Positions 32,867 through 42,058 of a stretch of DNA of 64,000 nt are shown piece by piece. How positions within the stretch are numbered: position 1 is the first letter of the stretch; every line of letters starts with the position of its first letter. The stretch is from positions 1,116,001 to 1,180,000 of the forward strand of contig CBDCSI010000001.1 in the NCBI GenBank assembly GCA_965221505.1. Direction: 5' to 3'. The position numbers and the translations under genes are program-made. Origin of the DNA: CAZPXZ01 sp965221505. Its GTDB lineage: Bacteria > Pseudomonadota > Alphaproteobacteria > Rhodobacterales > CAZPXZ01. The notes beneath the pieces are model-generated. The model did not search any database. It was not told the origin of the DNA and was given only the letters and a program-made list of their open reading frames with translations.

Positions 32867-34935
32867 AGCGCGGGGCGCCGCCGGGCTCGATCGGGGAACT
32901 GGACGACGTCTTCCGCAAGGTGATCATTCGGCTGCTGGTGTTGACGGCGTTGCTGCTGCTGGCCGGCCAGGCGGCGGTGTCCGTCTTGTCCTCGCGCTCC
33001 TTCGAACGGATCCTGCTGCCGGAAGTCGAGGCCAAGGCGCGAATCTCCGGGGAACTCGCGGCGGCGCAGATCGGCCGGGCGCTCGAACTGGGAATACCGA
33101 TCGGAAGCCTCGTCGGTATGGACGAATTCCTCGACGGCTGGATCGACGACAACCCGTTGCTCTCCCACCTCCGCGTCGCGCTTCCGGACGGCGCCGTGCT
33201 CTACGCCGACAGCGCCGACGCCTCCGCCGCGGCGACGGTCGATCCGCCGACGCGAGCGCTCACGGTGCCCGTTTACGCCGGGGACGAGGTCGTCGCCCAC
33301 GTCGTCGTCGGAATGGCGGAGAGCGAGGTGCCCTCCGTCCTGCTCGACCTCCGGTTCGAGATCGCGACGGTCCTGTTCGTCTCGCTCCTGATCGGGATCG
33401 AGTTCCTGCTCGTGTTCGGGATGGCGCGGATGTCCGCGCCGACCCGCTTCGTGCGCGAGTTCATCGAGCGGGCGGCAGACGGCAACTTCACGCAATTCAT
33501 GGGATTGCGGGACCGGAACGAGTTCGGCCGGATCGTCGCGGCGTACAACGCGGGTATCCGGCGCCTGAACGGCGAGTTCGGCGAACTCTACCGGGAGGCC
33601 GAGGAGGTGCGCGCCGAACAGCTCGACCGGTCGGTGCGGGCCCGCATCCTGCGTACGGTGGAGAAGATTCGCGACCGGTACCAGTTCGTCGAGGTCGGCA
33701 CCGAGCGCGTGCGCGAGTTCCGCTCGCCCTTCGACGCCAGGCTCGCCCTCTTTTTCTTCATGGTGTCTCAGGAGTTGTCGAGGCCGTTCCTGCCTCTGGT
33801 CTTCGACCGGGTGTACGACCCCATGGAGGCGGTGAGCCGCGAGATCTTCATCAGCCTGCCGATCACCGGGTTCATGCTCGCGGTCCTCGTGGTGACTCCC
33901 GTGGCGGGCGTCCTGACCGAGCGGATTTCGCCCCGCAGCCTGTTCCTGGCCGGCGTGCTCCCTTCCGTGGCGGGCTACGTCGGCACCGCGCTCGCCACCG
34001 ACATGTACGCCGCCATGGCCTGGTGGGTCGTGGCCGGCGTCGGCTACGGCGTGATCTTCATCACCTCCCAGATCTACATCGCCGAGAACACCGCGCCGGA
34101 CCGCCGCGCGGCCGGAATGGCGGTGTTCTCCGGCGCCTGCTTCGCCGCGTTCGTGTGCGGCCCGGCGCTCGGCGGTCTCATGGCCGACCGGCTGGGATAC
34201 GTGAACACGCTTCTCGGTTCCGCCGGCCTGGCGGCGATTTCCGGAACCGTCGCGTTCCTGTCCCTGGACCCCGATCCGCTCGACGCCGGGACGGCGCGGC
34301 GCCCGGCGGTGCCGGGGCTGGCGGGAATCGCGAGACTGCTCTCCAACCGCCGATTCTTCGCCGTCACCTTCCTGTCGGCGATGCCGGCCAAGATCGCGCT
34401 CGCCGGGGTGTTCTTCTACCTGGTCCCGGTCTACCTGAACGAGCTCGGCAACACGCAGTCGGTGATCGGGCGGATCATGATGGTCTACGGGGTCGCATGC
34501 ATCGTGGTCACCCCGATCGCGGCACGGTGGTCGGACCGCCTGGGACGGACCGACGCGTTCGTCGCGCTCGGCGGCGTTCTCGGCGCGGTCGGATGCGCCG
34601 TTCCGTCGTTCCTCGAGAGCAGCGCCGGCGTCGCCGTCGGGGTCGGCGTGCTGGGGCTGGGTCACGCGATGCTGACGGCGCCGCAACTCGCGTCGGTGCA
34701 GAAGATCGCGGCCGACGTGGGGCCGGAAGTCGATATGGGCGTCGGCGCGGTGGTCGGCGTCTTTCGTACCGTCGAGCGGGTCGGAACCGCGCTCGGGGCC
34801 GTGCTGCTGGCGGCGCTGGTGGCGAATTTCGGCTATTCCTCCGCTCTCGCGGCGACCGCGGCCGGGACGCTCCTCCTCGGGCTGCTCTACGCCGCGGCGG
34901 CCTGGCGGCGCGGCGAACGGGGGGCGTTCGCGTGA
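32863..34935 (+). CDS. Fusion of a membrane sensor/HAMP-like module to an MFS transporter
   Basis: A 690-residue protein. Residues about 15-260 repeat the layout of the preceding gene product: helix, periplasmic Cache-like domain (LLSHLRVALPDGAVLYADS), second helix (IATVLFVSLLIGIEFLLVFGM), HAMP-like segment (FVREFIERAADGNFTQFMGLRDRNEFGRI) and a coiled coil. From about residue 290 a complete 12-helix major facilitator domain follows, with DRRAAGMAVFSGACFAAFVCGPALGGLMADRLG and ARWSDRLGRTD loops (MFS motif A-like). A sensor fused to a transporter suggests gating or transport-coupled signalling; the substrate is unknown. Four-base overlaps link it to both neighbours. Confidence 0.85.
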   Translation: MKRGAPPGSIGELDDVFRKVIIRLLVLTALLLLAGQAAVSVLSSRSFERILLPEVEAKARISGELAAAQIGRALELGIPIGSLVGMDEFLDGWIDDNPLLSHLRVALPDGAVLYADSADASAAATVDPPTRALTVPVYAGDEVVAHVVVGMAESEVPSVLLDLRFEIATVLFVSLLIGIEFLLVFGMARMSAPTRFVREFIERAADGNFTQFMGLRDRNEFGRIVAAYNAGIRRLNGEFGELYREAEEVRAEQLDRSVRARILRTVEKIRDRYQFVEVGTERVREFRSPFDARLALFFFMVSQELSRPFLPLVFDRVYDPMEAVSREIFISLPITGFMLAVLVVTPVAGVLTERISPRSLFLAGVLPSVAGYVGTALATDMYAAMAWWVVAGVGYGVIFITSQIYIAENTAPDRRAAGMAVFSGACFAAFVCGPALGGLMADRLGYVNTLLGSAGLAAISGTVAFLSLDPDPLDAGTARRPAVPGLAGIARLLSNRRFFAVTFLSAMPAKIALAGVFFYLVPVYLNELGNTQSVIGRIMMVYGVACIVVTPIAARWSDRLGRTDAFVALGGVLGAVGCAVPSFLESSAGVAVGVGVLGLGHAMLTAPQLASVQKIAADVGPEVDMGVGAVVGVFRTVERVGTALGAVLLAALVANFGYSSALAATAAGTLLLGLLYAAAAWRRGERGAFA

Positions 34936-35957
34936 TCCGGGCGGGGCTGCCGGCGCTCTCGGGCGCCGTCGCGATCCTGCTCGCGCTGGCGGGCGTCGCC
35001 GCCGGTCAGCCGGCGCTTCGGGACGCTGCGGAGCCGCTGGACGTCTTTATGGTCGTGTGGCGCGGCGAGACCGACGTCGAGCGCGGGTTCGAGTCGTATT
35101 TCCGCGAACGCGGCATCCCGGTCCGAATCACGCTGCGAAACCTCGAACGCGACCGCTCGCGGATCCCGTCGGTCCTGGAGGAGATCCGCGCGGCGAAGCC
35201 GGACCTCGTCCATACTTGGGGAACGTCGACGGGTCTCGGCATTTTCGGGCCGCAGGAGGGAGGCGAGGCCGGAAAATACCTGGAGGAGGACGTTCCCGGA
35301 ATTTTCTCCCTCGTCGCCTATCCCGTGGAAGCCGGGCTGGTGAAGAGCTACGAGGATCCCGGGCGGCCGCTCACCGGGACGGCGTATCTGCCGCCGCTGA
35401 AGAGCCAGATCGAGGCGATCCTGGCCTATCGCCCGTGGAAGCGTTTCGGCATGATCTACAATCCGCTGGAGCGCAATTCGCAGATCAACCTCCAGCAGAT
35501 GCGCGACGCCACCCGCGAGGCGGGCATCGAACTCCTGGAGGCGGAGGTTCCGCTCGACGCCGACGGGGCCCCGGACCCCGGCGCCCTGCCGGACCTGGTC
35601 CGGGATCTCAGCCTGCGCGGAATGGACTTCCTGTATATCGGCCCGGACTCCTTCGTCAGCATTCATGCCGAGACGGTCACGGAAGAGGCCATCGGGCACG
35701 GCATCCCGAGCTTCGCCGGCACGGAATTCGGCTTCCAGGGATCCCGCGCGCTGCTCGGTCTCGTCAGCCGGTATTTTCTGGTCGGCAAGCTCGCCGGACT
35801 GCAGGCGGAACGGTTCCTGCTCGAGGGCCAGCCGCTGGAGGAGATTCCGGTCGCCTCCCTGTCCCGCTACACCCTGCTTCTCCGGATGCCGGTCGCCCAC
35901 CGTCTCGGCATCTATCCGCCGATGAAGCTGCTTCCGCTGGCGGAGATCGTAGAGTAG
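34932..35957 (+). CDS. ABC-type solute-binding protein, TrpX/ABC_sub_bind family, orphan
   Basis: A 341-residue exported protein: signal peptide at residues 1-25 (LSGAVAILLALAGVAAGQ), then two alpha/beta lobes. The segment PWKRFGMIYNPLERNSQINLQQMRDATREAGIELLE followed by MDFLYIGPDSFVS is the pattern of the TrpX-like binding proteins. Such proteins normally feed an ABC permease and ATPase, but neither is encoded here. Placed between a sensor-MFS fusion and a sensor phosphatase it may present its ligand to these receptors (inference). GTG 34932 overlaps the upstream stop by four bases. Confidence 0.85.
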   Translation: MIRAGLPALSGAVAILLALAGVAAGQPALRDAAEPLDVFMVVWRGETDVERGFESYFRERGIPVRITLRNLERDRSRIPSVLEEIRAAKPDLVHTWGTSTGLGIFGPQEGGEAGKYLEEDVPGIFSLVAYPVEAGLVKSYEDPGRPLTGTAYLPPLKSQIEAILAYRPWKRFGMIYNPLERNSQINLQQMRDATREAGIELLEAEVPLDADGAPDPGALPDLVRDLSLRGMDFLYIGPDSFVSIHAETVTEEAIGHGIPSFAGTEFGFQGSRALLGLVSRYFLVGKLAGLQAERFLLEGQPLEEIPVASLSRYTLLLRMPVAHRLGIYPPMKLLPLAEIVE

Positions 35958-35961
35958 TCCG

Positions 35962-38499
35962 ATGGGATTGCAGGCGCGGATCAACGTCATCGTCCTGATT
36001 TTCGTACTGATCATCATGGGCGGCCTCGCGGTTACCGCCCTGGTGCGGGAGGACGTGCTGCGCGCCGAACTCTCGCGCACCGCCGTCGCCGGAAACCAGT
36101 CCCTCTGGAGCAGTATCGTCGCGAGCAACGTCCAGCGCCTGCGCGACCAGGCCGACGTCGTCCTCGAGGACGAGGATCTCCGGTCGGCGGTCGCCGAGGG
36201 CGATCCGGTCCGCGTCGGAGAGGCGGTGCGGTCGGCCTTCGCCCGGCTGCAGGAATCCGGCGTCGCCACTCGGCTGGACCTCGTCGGCCGCTCGGGCGAG
36301 GTGCTGTATTCGACGGCTCCGGCCTTTCAGCCCGACGTGTCGCTCGGCGACCGCACGGTGCAGCGGATGATCGAGGACAGGCGCGGCGGCGGCGGGATCG
36401 GCAACGACGCGTCCCGCAACGTGACCGTCTCCTACGCGATTCCGCTCCTCGGTCGGGACGGCGCGGTCGACGCGCTCGCGGTCTATGCGCGGGACATCGG
36501 CGAGGTGCTCGAGGAATTTCACGCCGGCACCGGCGCCGAGGCGCTGATCGTGAACCGGCGGGGAAGGCTCCTGCGCGGAACGGAACCCGAATTGTGGCCG
36601 AAGATCAAGGACGACTTCGTCCTCGAAAGCGGCGCCACCGCCGTCGTGGAGGCCGACGACCGGGTCTACTCGATCACCAGCATTCCGATGGTCGCCGATC
36701 TCGGCAATCTGATCGCGTTCCTGGCCGTGGTCCAGGATACGACCGACGCCTATCTCGACAGTCGGCGGGTCGGCCTGATCAGCTTCGGCGCCATCGCACT
36801 CTTCCTGCTCGGCGCCCTGACGTTCCTCTCCTACTACGTGCATCGGCTGCTCTCGCCGCTGGTGTCCAGCGTCGAGGTGCTCGATTCGCTGACCCGGGGC
36901 GACACGCATCTGACGGTTCCGGTCGAGGGCGAGAAGGGGCGCGACGAAATCGCGCAGCTCGCGCGGGCGATCAACATCTTCCGCCGGCAGACCATGCAGA
37001 TGATGCGGCAGCGGCGGTTGCAGGAACGCCGCCGCCGGCAGCAGGAGCGTTTCATCCGCCAGGAGATGACGCGGCTGGCCGGAACGCTCTCCAAGGGGGC
37101 GCGCGTCGACGTGCTGGAGGACCTGGCGGCCGTGGAGCGCCAGGCGCGAAAGCTGGGGTCGGGCCCGGAAGGCGCCGATTCCGCCCGCAACGAGGACAGC
37201 GCGACCGACGGACTCCTGATGATGGGACTTGCCTTCGAGCGCATGACGAACCGGGTCTCCCACCAGCAGAAGCGGTTGAGCCGGCTGGTGGAGGACCTGC
37301 AGGCGGCCCTGAAGACGAAAGTCGCCTATCTCGCCCTGCGTCACGATCTCGACATCGCGAAGCGGGTGCAGCAGTCTTTCCTGCCCGGCGACAACTTCGC
37401 GATCGGCGACGTCCGGCTGCGCGCGATCATGAAGGCGGCGAAGAACGTCGGGGGCGACTTCTACGACTTCTTCGCGCTTGACGAGAACCGGATCGGCATC
37501 GTGATCGCGGACGTGGCGGGCAAGGGCATTCCGGCGGCGCTGTTCATGGCCGTTTCGCGGACCCTGATCCGGGCCAACGCGACGCATGCCGGACTGTCGC
37601 CGGGGAAGTGCCTCGAGACCGTGAACGACATGCTCGTCGATTCCACCCGCGAAGAGATCTTCGTTACCGTGTTCTACGGGGTGTTCGACCTTCGCGACGG
37701 CGTTCTCACCTATGCGAACGGCGGGCACAACCCTCCCTGCCTGGTCACGGACGGCAAGGTGGAGCCCTTGCCGCTGACCGGCGGGGTCGTGCTCTCCATG
37801 TTCAAGGGGCTGAAATACCGGGAGGAATCCGTCGAGGTTCCCTCCGGCGGCAAGGTATTCTTCTACACCGACGGCGTCAACGAGGCGGTCAACGTGGAGG
37901 AGGAGGAGTTCGGCGACCTTCGGATGCACTCGGCGCTCAGGGCGGTCGATTCGGAGGGTCCGGGCGATACCATTGAGTATGTGGTGCGTGCCGTCGAGGA
38001 CTTCGCCGGGCACGCGGAACAGGCGGATGACATCACGATGATTGTACTCGGGCGGGGAACCGCAGAAGACCGGAGCGTGGTGCGGCGCGTCGCGCTGAGC
38101 AACGACATGGCCGAACTCAGGCGGTTGATGTCGGAATTGGGCGAGTTCTGCCGGGAGGCGGACATTTCGGACCGGTACAAGTCGCGGTTCGAACTGGTGC
38201 TCGACGAGATCTTCACCAACATCGTGTCCTACGCGTTTCCCGAGGGGGGCAAGCACGAGATCGACATCTGCCTGACGTTCCGTGACGGCGAGGTGGAGAT
38301 GATCGTGGAGGATTCCGGGGTGGAATTCGACGTGATGAAGGAGAGCCCGTCCGTGGACCCGAAACTGCAGCTTTCGGAACGCATGGTGGGCGGACTCGGA
38401 ATCTACCTGGTGCAGTCGACCATGGACGACGTGGAGTATCTGCGCATCCGCGACCGCAATCGCCTGACCATCCGAAAGCGCCTGGAAGCCGAGTCCTGA
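35962..38499 (+). CDS. Transmembrane sensor fused to SpoIIE/RsbU phosphatase and RsbW-like ATPase
   Basis: An 845-residue protein. Order: helix (11-30), periplasmic double Cache-like sensor (about 35-265), helix (about 272-292), HAMP (HRLLSPLVSSVEVLDSLTRGD...DEIAQLARAINIF), long coiled coil, PP2C-type SpoIIE phosphatase (about 460-695; DIAKRVQQSFLP, NVGGDFYDFF, ADVAGKGIPAALFMA, YANGGHNPP, DGVNEAVN, ADDITMIVL), and a C-terminal GHKL ATPase of anti-sigma type (VLDEIFTNIVSYAF, VEDSGVEFD, GGLGIYLVQ). This unites the phosphatase and kinase of a partner-switching circuit in one receptor. It starts four bases after the binding-protein gene. Confidence 0.9.
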   Translation: MGLQARINVIVLIFVLIIMGGLAVTALVREDVLRAELSRTAVAGNQSLWSSIVASNVQRLRDQADVVLEDEDLRSAVAEGDPVRVGEAVRSAFARLQESGVATRLDLVGRSGEVLYSTAPAFQPDVSLGDRTVQRMIEDRRGGGGIGNDASRNVTVSYAIPLLGRDGAVDALAVYARDIGEVLEEFHAGTGAEALIVNRRGRLLRGTEPELWPKIKDDFVLESGATAVVEADDRVYSITSIPMVADLGNLIAFLAVVQDTTDAYLDSRRVGLISFGAIALFLLGALTFLSYYVHRLLSPLVSSVEVLDSLTRGDTHLTVPVEGEKGRDEIAQLARAINIFRRQTMQMMRQRRLQERRRRQQERFIRQEMTRLAGTLSKGARVDVLEDLAAVERQARKLGSGPEGADSARNEDSATDGLLMMGLAFERMTNRVSHQQKRLSRLVEDLQAALKTKVAYLALRHDLDIAKRVQQSFLPGDNFAIGDVRLRAIMKAAKNVGGDFYDFFALDENRIGIVIADVAGKGIPAALFMAVSRTLIRANATHAGLSPGKCLETVNDMLVDSTREEIFVTVFYGVFDLRDGVLTYANGGHNPPCLVTDGKVEPLPLTGGVVLSMFKGLKYREESVEVPSGGKVFFYTDGVNEAVNVEEEEFGDLRMHSALRAVDSEGPGDTIEYVVRAVEDFAGHAEQADDITMIVLGRGTAEDRSVVRRVALSNDMAELRRLMSELGEFCREADISDRYKSRFELVLDEIFTNIVSYAFPEGGKHEIDICLTFRDGEVEMIVEDSGVEFDVMKESPSVDPKLQLSERMVGGLGIYLVQSTMDDVEYLRIRDRNRLTIRKRLEAES

Positions 38500-38948
38500 C
38501 GATCCGCCGCCGTCGAGAGTCCCGCTTCCGGTAGCGCGTCCGCGGCGAGGTCCGGGATCCGGGCCGGCGCGCAGGCGACGGACGTCCCCCGTATTCCGCT
38601 TCCCGAATCGCGTCCCGACGCGCGACGCCGCAGCGCGACGGCGGCGAGTCGTGCCCTGCGACGGGGTTGCGGCGGCGGCCGAACCCGGTATAGGAGAGGC
38701 GCGGAACCGCTTGCCGCGCTTGCCGTTCGGTCGGCGGGGCGGTCCGGTTAGCGGTTGCGCGCGGGCCCCCGGCGCGGCATGGAGCCGCGGAAGGCGACGC
38801 GGGACCCCGGAGCGCGAGGCGACAGCTGCGACCGCACGCCGGATCGGGTGCGGCGATACGCCGGAAGGCGGCGCAACCCCTCGATCTGATTCAGCGGGCT
38901 ACGGATCCGGAGGCGGACGGCCGCAGGCTTGCGGACCGGCGCTGCGGG
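38500..38948. other. Intergenic after the sensor operon, no gene recognised
   Basis: Only short low-complexity frames are present. The one candidate signal is the promoter-like pair at 38667-38694. No STAS-domain or sigma-factor fragment is visible in any frame. Confidence 0.5.
38667..38694 (+). promoter_or_regulatory. Weak promoter candidate upstream of the SleB-type gene
   Basis: TTGCGG (38667-38672), 16 bases, TATAGG (38689-38694). Both boxes match consensus only partly and the distance to the gene start is about 250 bases. Confidence 0.25.
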
Positions 38949-39554
38949 ATGCCGGAACACGAGCGCATGGAAACGGTGCGAAACATGTCTGACAGGAGGT
39001 CCGGCAGACGCGGGACGACGCGGGCGCGCGGCAGGGTCGGCCCCGGCCGGCTGGCGGCCTGCGCCCTGGTCCTGGCGCTGGCCGCGGAAAGGGCGAGTTG
39101 CGCGGACGGGCGGTTTCCCGTCATCCTGGACGCGCCGCCGCAGGGCGTCGATTCGGAAGAGCTGCAGTGCCTCGCCGAAGCGGTGTATTTCGAGGCGCGC
39201 GGCGAGGGGGCCTACGGCCAGCGCGCGGTCGCGGAAGTCATCCTCAACCGGAAGGACGATCCGGAGTTTCCGAACCACGTCTGCGACGTCGTGCATCAGG
39301 GTTACGATCCCGCACGCCCGACGTTGCACAGGTGCCAGTTCTCGTACTATTGCGACGGCCGCCCGGAGGCGTTCGGCGACCGGGACCGGCTCGCCAGCAT
39401 ACGCGCCATGTCGTGGATGATGCTGCGAGGATCGAGGACCGACCTGACCCAGGGCGCGACGTACTATCACGCCGACTACGTGAAGCCGCGCTGGACGCGC
39501 AATCTGCTGCGCGTCGCGCGGGTCGAGCAGCACGTCTTCTATCGGAAGCCGTAG
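38949..39554 (+). CDS. Cell wall hydrolase, SleB/CwlJ family, exported
   Basis: A 201-residue protein. A basic N-terminus leads to a signal segment (LAACALVLALAAERASC) and then a SleB-type hydrolase_2 domain: LQCLAEAVYFEARGEGAYGQRAVAEVILNRKDD with the conserved YFEARGE motif, HVCDVVHQGY, CQFSYYCDG, and ATYYHADYVKPRW. It is a peptidoglycan lytic enzyme of the vegetative type found in alphaproteobacteria. The start is uncertain: in-frame ATGs at 38949, 38967 and 38985 all lack a clear ribosome site and the last still leaves a signal peptide. Confidence 0.85.
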   Translation: MPEHERMETVRNMSDRRSGRRGTTRARGRVGPGRLAACALVLALAAERASCADGRFPVILDAPPQGVDSEELQCLAEAVYFEARGEGAYGQRAVAEVILNRKDDPEFPNHVCDVVHQGYDPARPTLHRCQFSYYCDGRPEAFGDRDRLASIRAMSWMMLRGSRTDLTQGATYYHADYVKPRWTRNLLRVARVEQHVFYRKP

Positions 39555-39586
39555 TCCGGAGCCGGCAGGGGGCGGCGCAGGTCCGG

Positions 39587-40474
39587 CTACAGGAAATCCA
39601 GGCCGAGATCGAGGGCGGGAGCCGAATGGGTGATCCAGCCGCTGGACAGGTAGTCGACTCCGGTTTCCGCCGTCTCGACCGCCGACGTCGGATCGATGCC
39701 CCCCGACGCTTCCAGCGCCACGCGGCCGTTCGTCATCCGAACCGCGGACCGCAGCGCGTCGGGCGCCATGTTGTCGAGGAGCACCGCATCCGGCAACGCG
39801 CCGCCCAGGACGGCTTCGAGCTGGTCCAGCGTGTCCACTTCGACCTGAATCGCCCGCATGTGTCCGACCGCCTCCCGTGCGCGCCGAAGCGCCAGCGCCA
39901 CGTCTCCGTCCAGCGCCGCGATGTGGTTGTCCTTGATCAGGACGCCGTCGTGCAGTCCGAAGCGGTGGTTCAGGCCGCCGCCGGCGCGAACCGCGTGCTT
40001 TTCGAGGGCGCGAAGGCCGGGGGTCGTCTTGCGGGTGCACAACACCCGGGCGCCGGTGTGGGCCACGGCGTCGACGATGCGCCTGGTGCCGGTCGCGATG
40101 CCCGAGAGCCGTTGCGCGAGATTGAGCGCGGTGCGCTCGGCGAGGAGAAGGGACGCGGCGGAACCCCGAACCCGGAGCAGGACGTCGCCGGGGTAGAGCG
40201 CGGCGCCGTCGGCGCGTTCCGCCTCGATCCGGAGCGAAGGGTCGGCAATCTCGAAGGCGAGCCTGGCGGCGGCGAGTCCGGCGGCCACGCCGGCATCCCG
40301 GGCGCACAGGACCGCGTGCGCCCGTTCGTCGGGCGGCAGCAACGCGGCGGTGGTGACGTCGCCGGCCTCGCCGAGATCCTCCGCCAACGCGCTGCGGACG
40401 ATCGGCTCGACGAGCATGCGCGGAAGCGGCGGCGTGCCGCGCCCGGCCGAATCCGCGCCGGCCGGCGCGCTCAC
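39587..40474 (-). CDS. nadC: Nicotinate-nucleotide pyrophosphorylase (carboxylating)
   Basis: A 295-residue quinolinate phosphoribosyltransferase, the third step of de novo NAD synthesis. Visible: ALAEDLGEAGDVTTAALL at the N-terminus, LNLAQRLSGIAT, CTRKTTPGLRALEKHAVRAGGGLNHRFGLHDGVLIKDNH (PRPP and quinolinate site), and EASGGI near the end. GTG 40474 overlaps the nadB stop (GTGA). Last gene of nadABC. Confidence 0.96.
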   Translation of the reverse strand: MSAPAGADSAGRGTPPLPRMLVEPIVRSALAEDLGEAGDVTTAALLPPDERAHAVLCARDAGVAAGLAAARLAFEIADPSLRIEAERADGAALYPGDVLLRVRGSAASLLLAERTALNLAQRLSGIATGTRRIVDAVAHTGARVLCTRKTTPGLRALEKHAVRAGGGLNHRFGLHDGVLIKDNHIAALDGDVALALRRAREAVGHMRAIQVEVDTLDQLEAVLGGALPDAVLLDNMAPDALRSAVRMTNGRVALEASGGIDPTSAVETAETGVDYLSSGWITHSAPALDLGLDFL

Positions 40475-42024
40475 GGGCCGCACTCCGAGCGGATGCGAAG
40501 GGCCTCGTCCAGGGTGATTTCGCTTCGGACGGCACGGGATTCGATCGCCGCCGGCCAGTCGCTGCGGAAATGCGCGCCCCGGCTCTCGCGGCGCCGGAGC
40601 GCGGCGGCGGCGATGATCGTCGCGGCGTCCGCCATGGCGCCGTACGACGCCGATTCGCTGCCCTCCTGCAGCGCCGCGATCCTTCGCAACGCGTCGCGAA
40701 GCCCGTCCTCGTCCCGGACGACGCCGACCCGGTCCGTCATCAGGCCGCGCAGGTCGCGGACCGACTCCCGAGACGGAGCGACGTCGGGCAGACGGGGAGG
40801 CTCCGGTTCGTCCGCGCCGGGCGGCGGAGCCGCAGGCAAGCCGCGCAGCTCCCGCGCGATCCGGTCCGCGAACACGCAGGCCTCGAGCAGGCTGTTGGAG
40901 CCGAGACGGTTGCCGCCGTGCAGGCCGGTCGCAGCGGCCTCGCCGCAGGCGAACAGTCCCGGCAGGGACGTCCGGCCGAGCGCGTCCGTTCGCACGCCGC
41001 CGATATGAAAATGCGCGGCCGGCGCGACCGGGATGGTCGACTGCGCCGGGTCGATTCCGGCGGAGCGGCAGGCGAGGGCGACGTTCGGAAACGCCTCTGC
41101 GTTGCGGGCGAGAACCGGGCGGGCGTCCAGGAACGCCGCGCCGCCGGCGGCACGGACCCGGAAGATCGCGCGCGCGACCACGTCGCGGGGCGCCAGTTCG
41201 GCGTCCGGGTGCACCTCCGGCATGAAGCGGCGCCCGTCCCGGTCGACCAGAATCGCGCCGGCGCCGCGAAGCGATTCGCTGGCGAGCGGAGTCGGATCCC
41301 GGCCGATGTCGATGCCGGTGGGATGGAACTGGACGAATTCGGCGTCCGCGATCGCCGCGCCTGCGCGCGCCGCCATGGCCAGCGCCTGGCCCCGGAGACG
41401 GGGCGGCGAAGTGCATACCCGGTACAGGCCGCACAATCCGCCCGAGGCCAGCACGGTCGCGCGTGCGCGAAGCAGGAGGCGGTCGCCGTTCGCCAGGCGC
41501 GCGCGGGCGCCGACCGCATGCCCGTCGCGGACGGCGAGCGACTCCGCGACGGCGCCCTCGATCACCCGCACCGAGCCGGCGCCACGTGCGCGCAGTACCA
41601 GGGCGCGCATGATCTCCTGACCGGCGCCGTCGTATCCGGTTCCCGCGATGCGGGCCGCGCTGTGCCCGGCTTCCCGCGAGAGAACGAGGCTGCCGTCCGC
41701 GGCGCGATCGAAACGGACTCCGAAACGGGCGAGATCCGCCAGGCGTTCGGCGCCCTCCTGCGCGACGCCGAGCGCGAGCGCGTCGTCGACGAGTCCGGCG
41801 CCGACGGCGACGGTGTCCTCGGCGTGAAGCTCGGGCGCGTCGCCGCTTCCGACCGCCGCCGCGATCCCGGCCTGCGCCCAGGCGGAGGAGGCGCCGCTGC
41901 CGACCGGGTCGGGCGAGAGGACCGTCACCGGCCGCGGCGCCAGTTTGAGCGCGGCGAACAGGCCGGCGAGTCCTGCGCCCAGGATGAGCGCGCCCTCCAC
42001 CGCGATCGAAGCGGGCTGGCTCAT
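40471..42024 (-). CDS. nadB: L-aspartate oxidase
   Basis: A 517-residue FAD enzyme oxidising aspartate to iminoaspartate for NAD synthesis. The FAD-binding GAGLAG lies at residues 17-22, followed by GSGASSAWAQAGIAAAVG; the substrate region VQFHPTGID, GGIRTD-like HIGGVRTDALGRTSLPGLFACGEAAATGLHGGNRLGSNSLLE, and a C-terminal helical domain are intact. It lies between nadA (34 bases) and nadC (overlap). Confidence 0.96.
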   Translation of the reverse strand: MSQPASIAVEGALILGAGLAGLFAALKLAPRPVTVLSPDPVGSGASSAWAQAGIAAAVGSGDAPELHAEDTVAVGAGLVDDALALGVAQEGAERLADLARFGVRFDRAADGSLVLSREAGHSAARIAGTGYDGAGQEIMRALVLRARGAGSVRVIEGAVAESLAVRDGHAVGARARLANGDRLLLRARATVLASGGLCGLYRVCTSPPRLRGQALAMAARAGAAIADAEFVQFHPTGIDIGRDPTPLASESLRGAGAILVDRDGRRFMPEVHPDAELAPRDVVARAIFRVRAAGGAAFLDARPVLARNAEAFPNVALACRSAGIDPAQSTIPVAPAAHFHIGGVRTDALGRTSLPGLFACGEAAATGLHGGNRLGSNSLLEACVFADRIARELRGLPAAPPPGADEPEPPRLPDVAPSRESVRDLRGLMTDRVGVVRDEDGLRDALRRIAALQEGSESASYGAMADAATIIAAAALRRRESRGAHFRSDWPAAIESRAVRSEITLDEALRIRSECGP

Positions 42025-42058
42025 CCGGTTGCCGGCAGGCGGTGGGGTGCGCTTCGGT

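Noticed and set aside
32638..34686. A 682-codon minus-strand frame opposite the sensor-MFS fusion
   Set aside because: Charged low-complexity translation without family features; the plus strand shows regular membrane helices.
35764..38256. An 830-codon minus-strand frame opposite the sensor-phosphatase gene
   Set aside because: The plus-strand protein has complete SpoIIE and GHKL motifs; the antisense translation has none.
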